NCBI GenBank assembly: GCA_003645435.1
Contig: QNFD01000175.1
Location: 1-6,178 of the forward strand
Length of the DNA: 6,178 nucleotides
Reading direction: 5' to 3'
Origin: Gammaproteobacteria bacterium
Lineage (GTDB): Bacteria > Pseudomonadota > Gammaproteobacteria > GCA-001735895
Each line of letters begins with the position of its first letter. The stretch's first letter is position 1. The position numbers were made by a program, and so were the translations under genes. This document shows, one piece after another, positions 6,040-6,178 of the stretch. Under the pieces are notes generated by a model, which did not search any database, was not told the DNA's origin, and saw only the letters and a list, made by a program, of their open reading frames with translations.

Positions 6040-6077
6040 AAAAAAAACCGGGAATACTCCCAGAGTAACACCCGGTT
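6040..6077 (-). terminator. Intrinsic terminator of the leftward gene at the right edge
   Basis: The outer arms AACCGGG (6046-6052) and CCCGGTT (6071-6077) pair over 7 bp. An inner stem TACTC/GAGTA (6055-6059 and 6063-6067) closes around a 3-nt loop, giving a two-part hairpin with a small internal loop. On the minus strand the structure is followed by eight T residues (6047-6040), a textbook Rho-independent terminator. It begins 25 nt after the stop codon of the partial leftward gene. In the rightward direction only two T residues follow, so it would be a poor terminator for the lysine operon, although the convergent layout allows partial use. Confidence 0.88.
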
Positions 6078-6102
6078 CCAATAAGCAATAATATTTATAC
6101 GC

Positions 6103-6178
6103 TTACGATTCGAACATACCGCCGGCGCTGTCACATTCGGTTTTACTCATTTCGAGGAAGCCTTTTCCTTTACATGAA
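6103..6178 (-). CDS. C-terminus of a small Cys-containing protein, possible BufA2-type bufferin (partial)
   Basis: The frame enters from the right edge and stops at TAA (6105-6103), leaving 24 visible residues beginning SCKGKGFLEMSKTECDSAG and ending GMFES. That the gene is real is supported by the intrinsic terminator 25 nt after the stop. The pattern CKGKGF, then a short Ser/Thr-rich turn, then a K/T-E-C step and a Gly-Gly tail, resembles the end of BufA2-family periplasmic bufferins. These are ribosomally made, post-translationally modified copper-binding peptides whose precursors carry repeated Cys-Lys-Gly units and end in this way. The signal peptide and the upstream CKG repeats would lie beyond the window, so the call rests on a short tail. 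If correct, maturation would need an MNIO (DUF692) enzyme and a DUF2063-type partner, neither of which is visible here. Confidence 0.55.
   Translation of the reverse strand, partial: SCKGKGFLEMSKTECDSAGGMFES

Noticed and set aside
5816..6134. Leftward frames of 83-90 codons overlapping the ABM gene and the terminator
   Set aside because: They run through the terminator hairpin and antisense to the ABM gene, and their peptides show no family features.
1..6178. CRISPR array, IS element, tRNA, rRNA or riboswitch
   Set aside because: No regularly spaced repeats, terminal inverted repeats with transposase, or recognisable structured RNA were seen by eye on either strand.

Overview
The window looks like a chromosomal segment from a Gram-negative bacterium, most likely a marine-type gammaproteobacterium. 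That placement is inferred from the gene families (an AGCS sodium:amino-acid symporter with a leader-like N-terminus, an ATP-binding UspA protein, an AsnC/Lrp regulator, ALDH7) and from moderate GC with short intergenic gaps. No rRNA, tRNA, IS element, phage gene or CRISPR array is visible.

Layout. The left edge (1-172) may hold the 3' end of a rightward gene of unknown function, followed by a perfect 16-bp hairpin (about 211-248). Three genes then read leftward: the AGCS symporter (253-1752), a UspA protein (1807-2241) placed 54 nt upstream of it and probably co-transcribed, and an Lrp/AsnC regulator (2512-2943) separated from the UspA gene by a 270-nt AT-rich spacer. Across a 141-nt divergent promoter region with two short dyads, three genes read rightward: an ALDH7-family aminoadipate-semialdehyde (piperideine-6-carboxylate) dehydrogenase (3085-4584), a saccharopine-dehydrogenase-fold enzyme best explained as lysine 6-dehydrogenase (4589-5653), and a 100-residue ABM-type alpha/beta-barrel protein (5693-5995). 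At the right edge the last 24 codons of a leftward Cys-containing small protein appear (6103-6178), followed by its own intrinsic terminator. Its tail resembles BufA2-type bufferins, which are copper-binding modified peptides.

How the genes work together. The central reading is a lysine catabolic module. L-lysine would be oxidatively deaminated at the epsilon carbon to 2-aminoadipate 6-semialdehyde, which is in equilibrium with piperideine-6-carboxylate, and ALDH7 would then oxidise it to L-2-aminoadipate. The divergent Lrp-type protein is the obvious candidate regulator. The small ABM protein is the unexplained member of the operon. The UspA-AGCS pair recalls the known association of UspA proteins with solute transporters, and its link to lysine is not established by the sequence.
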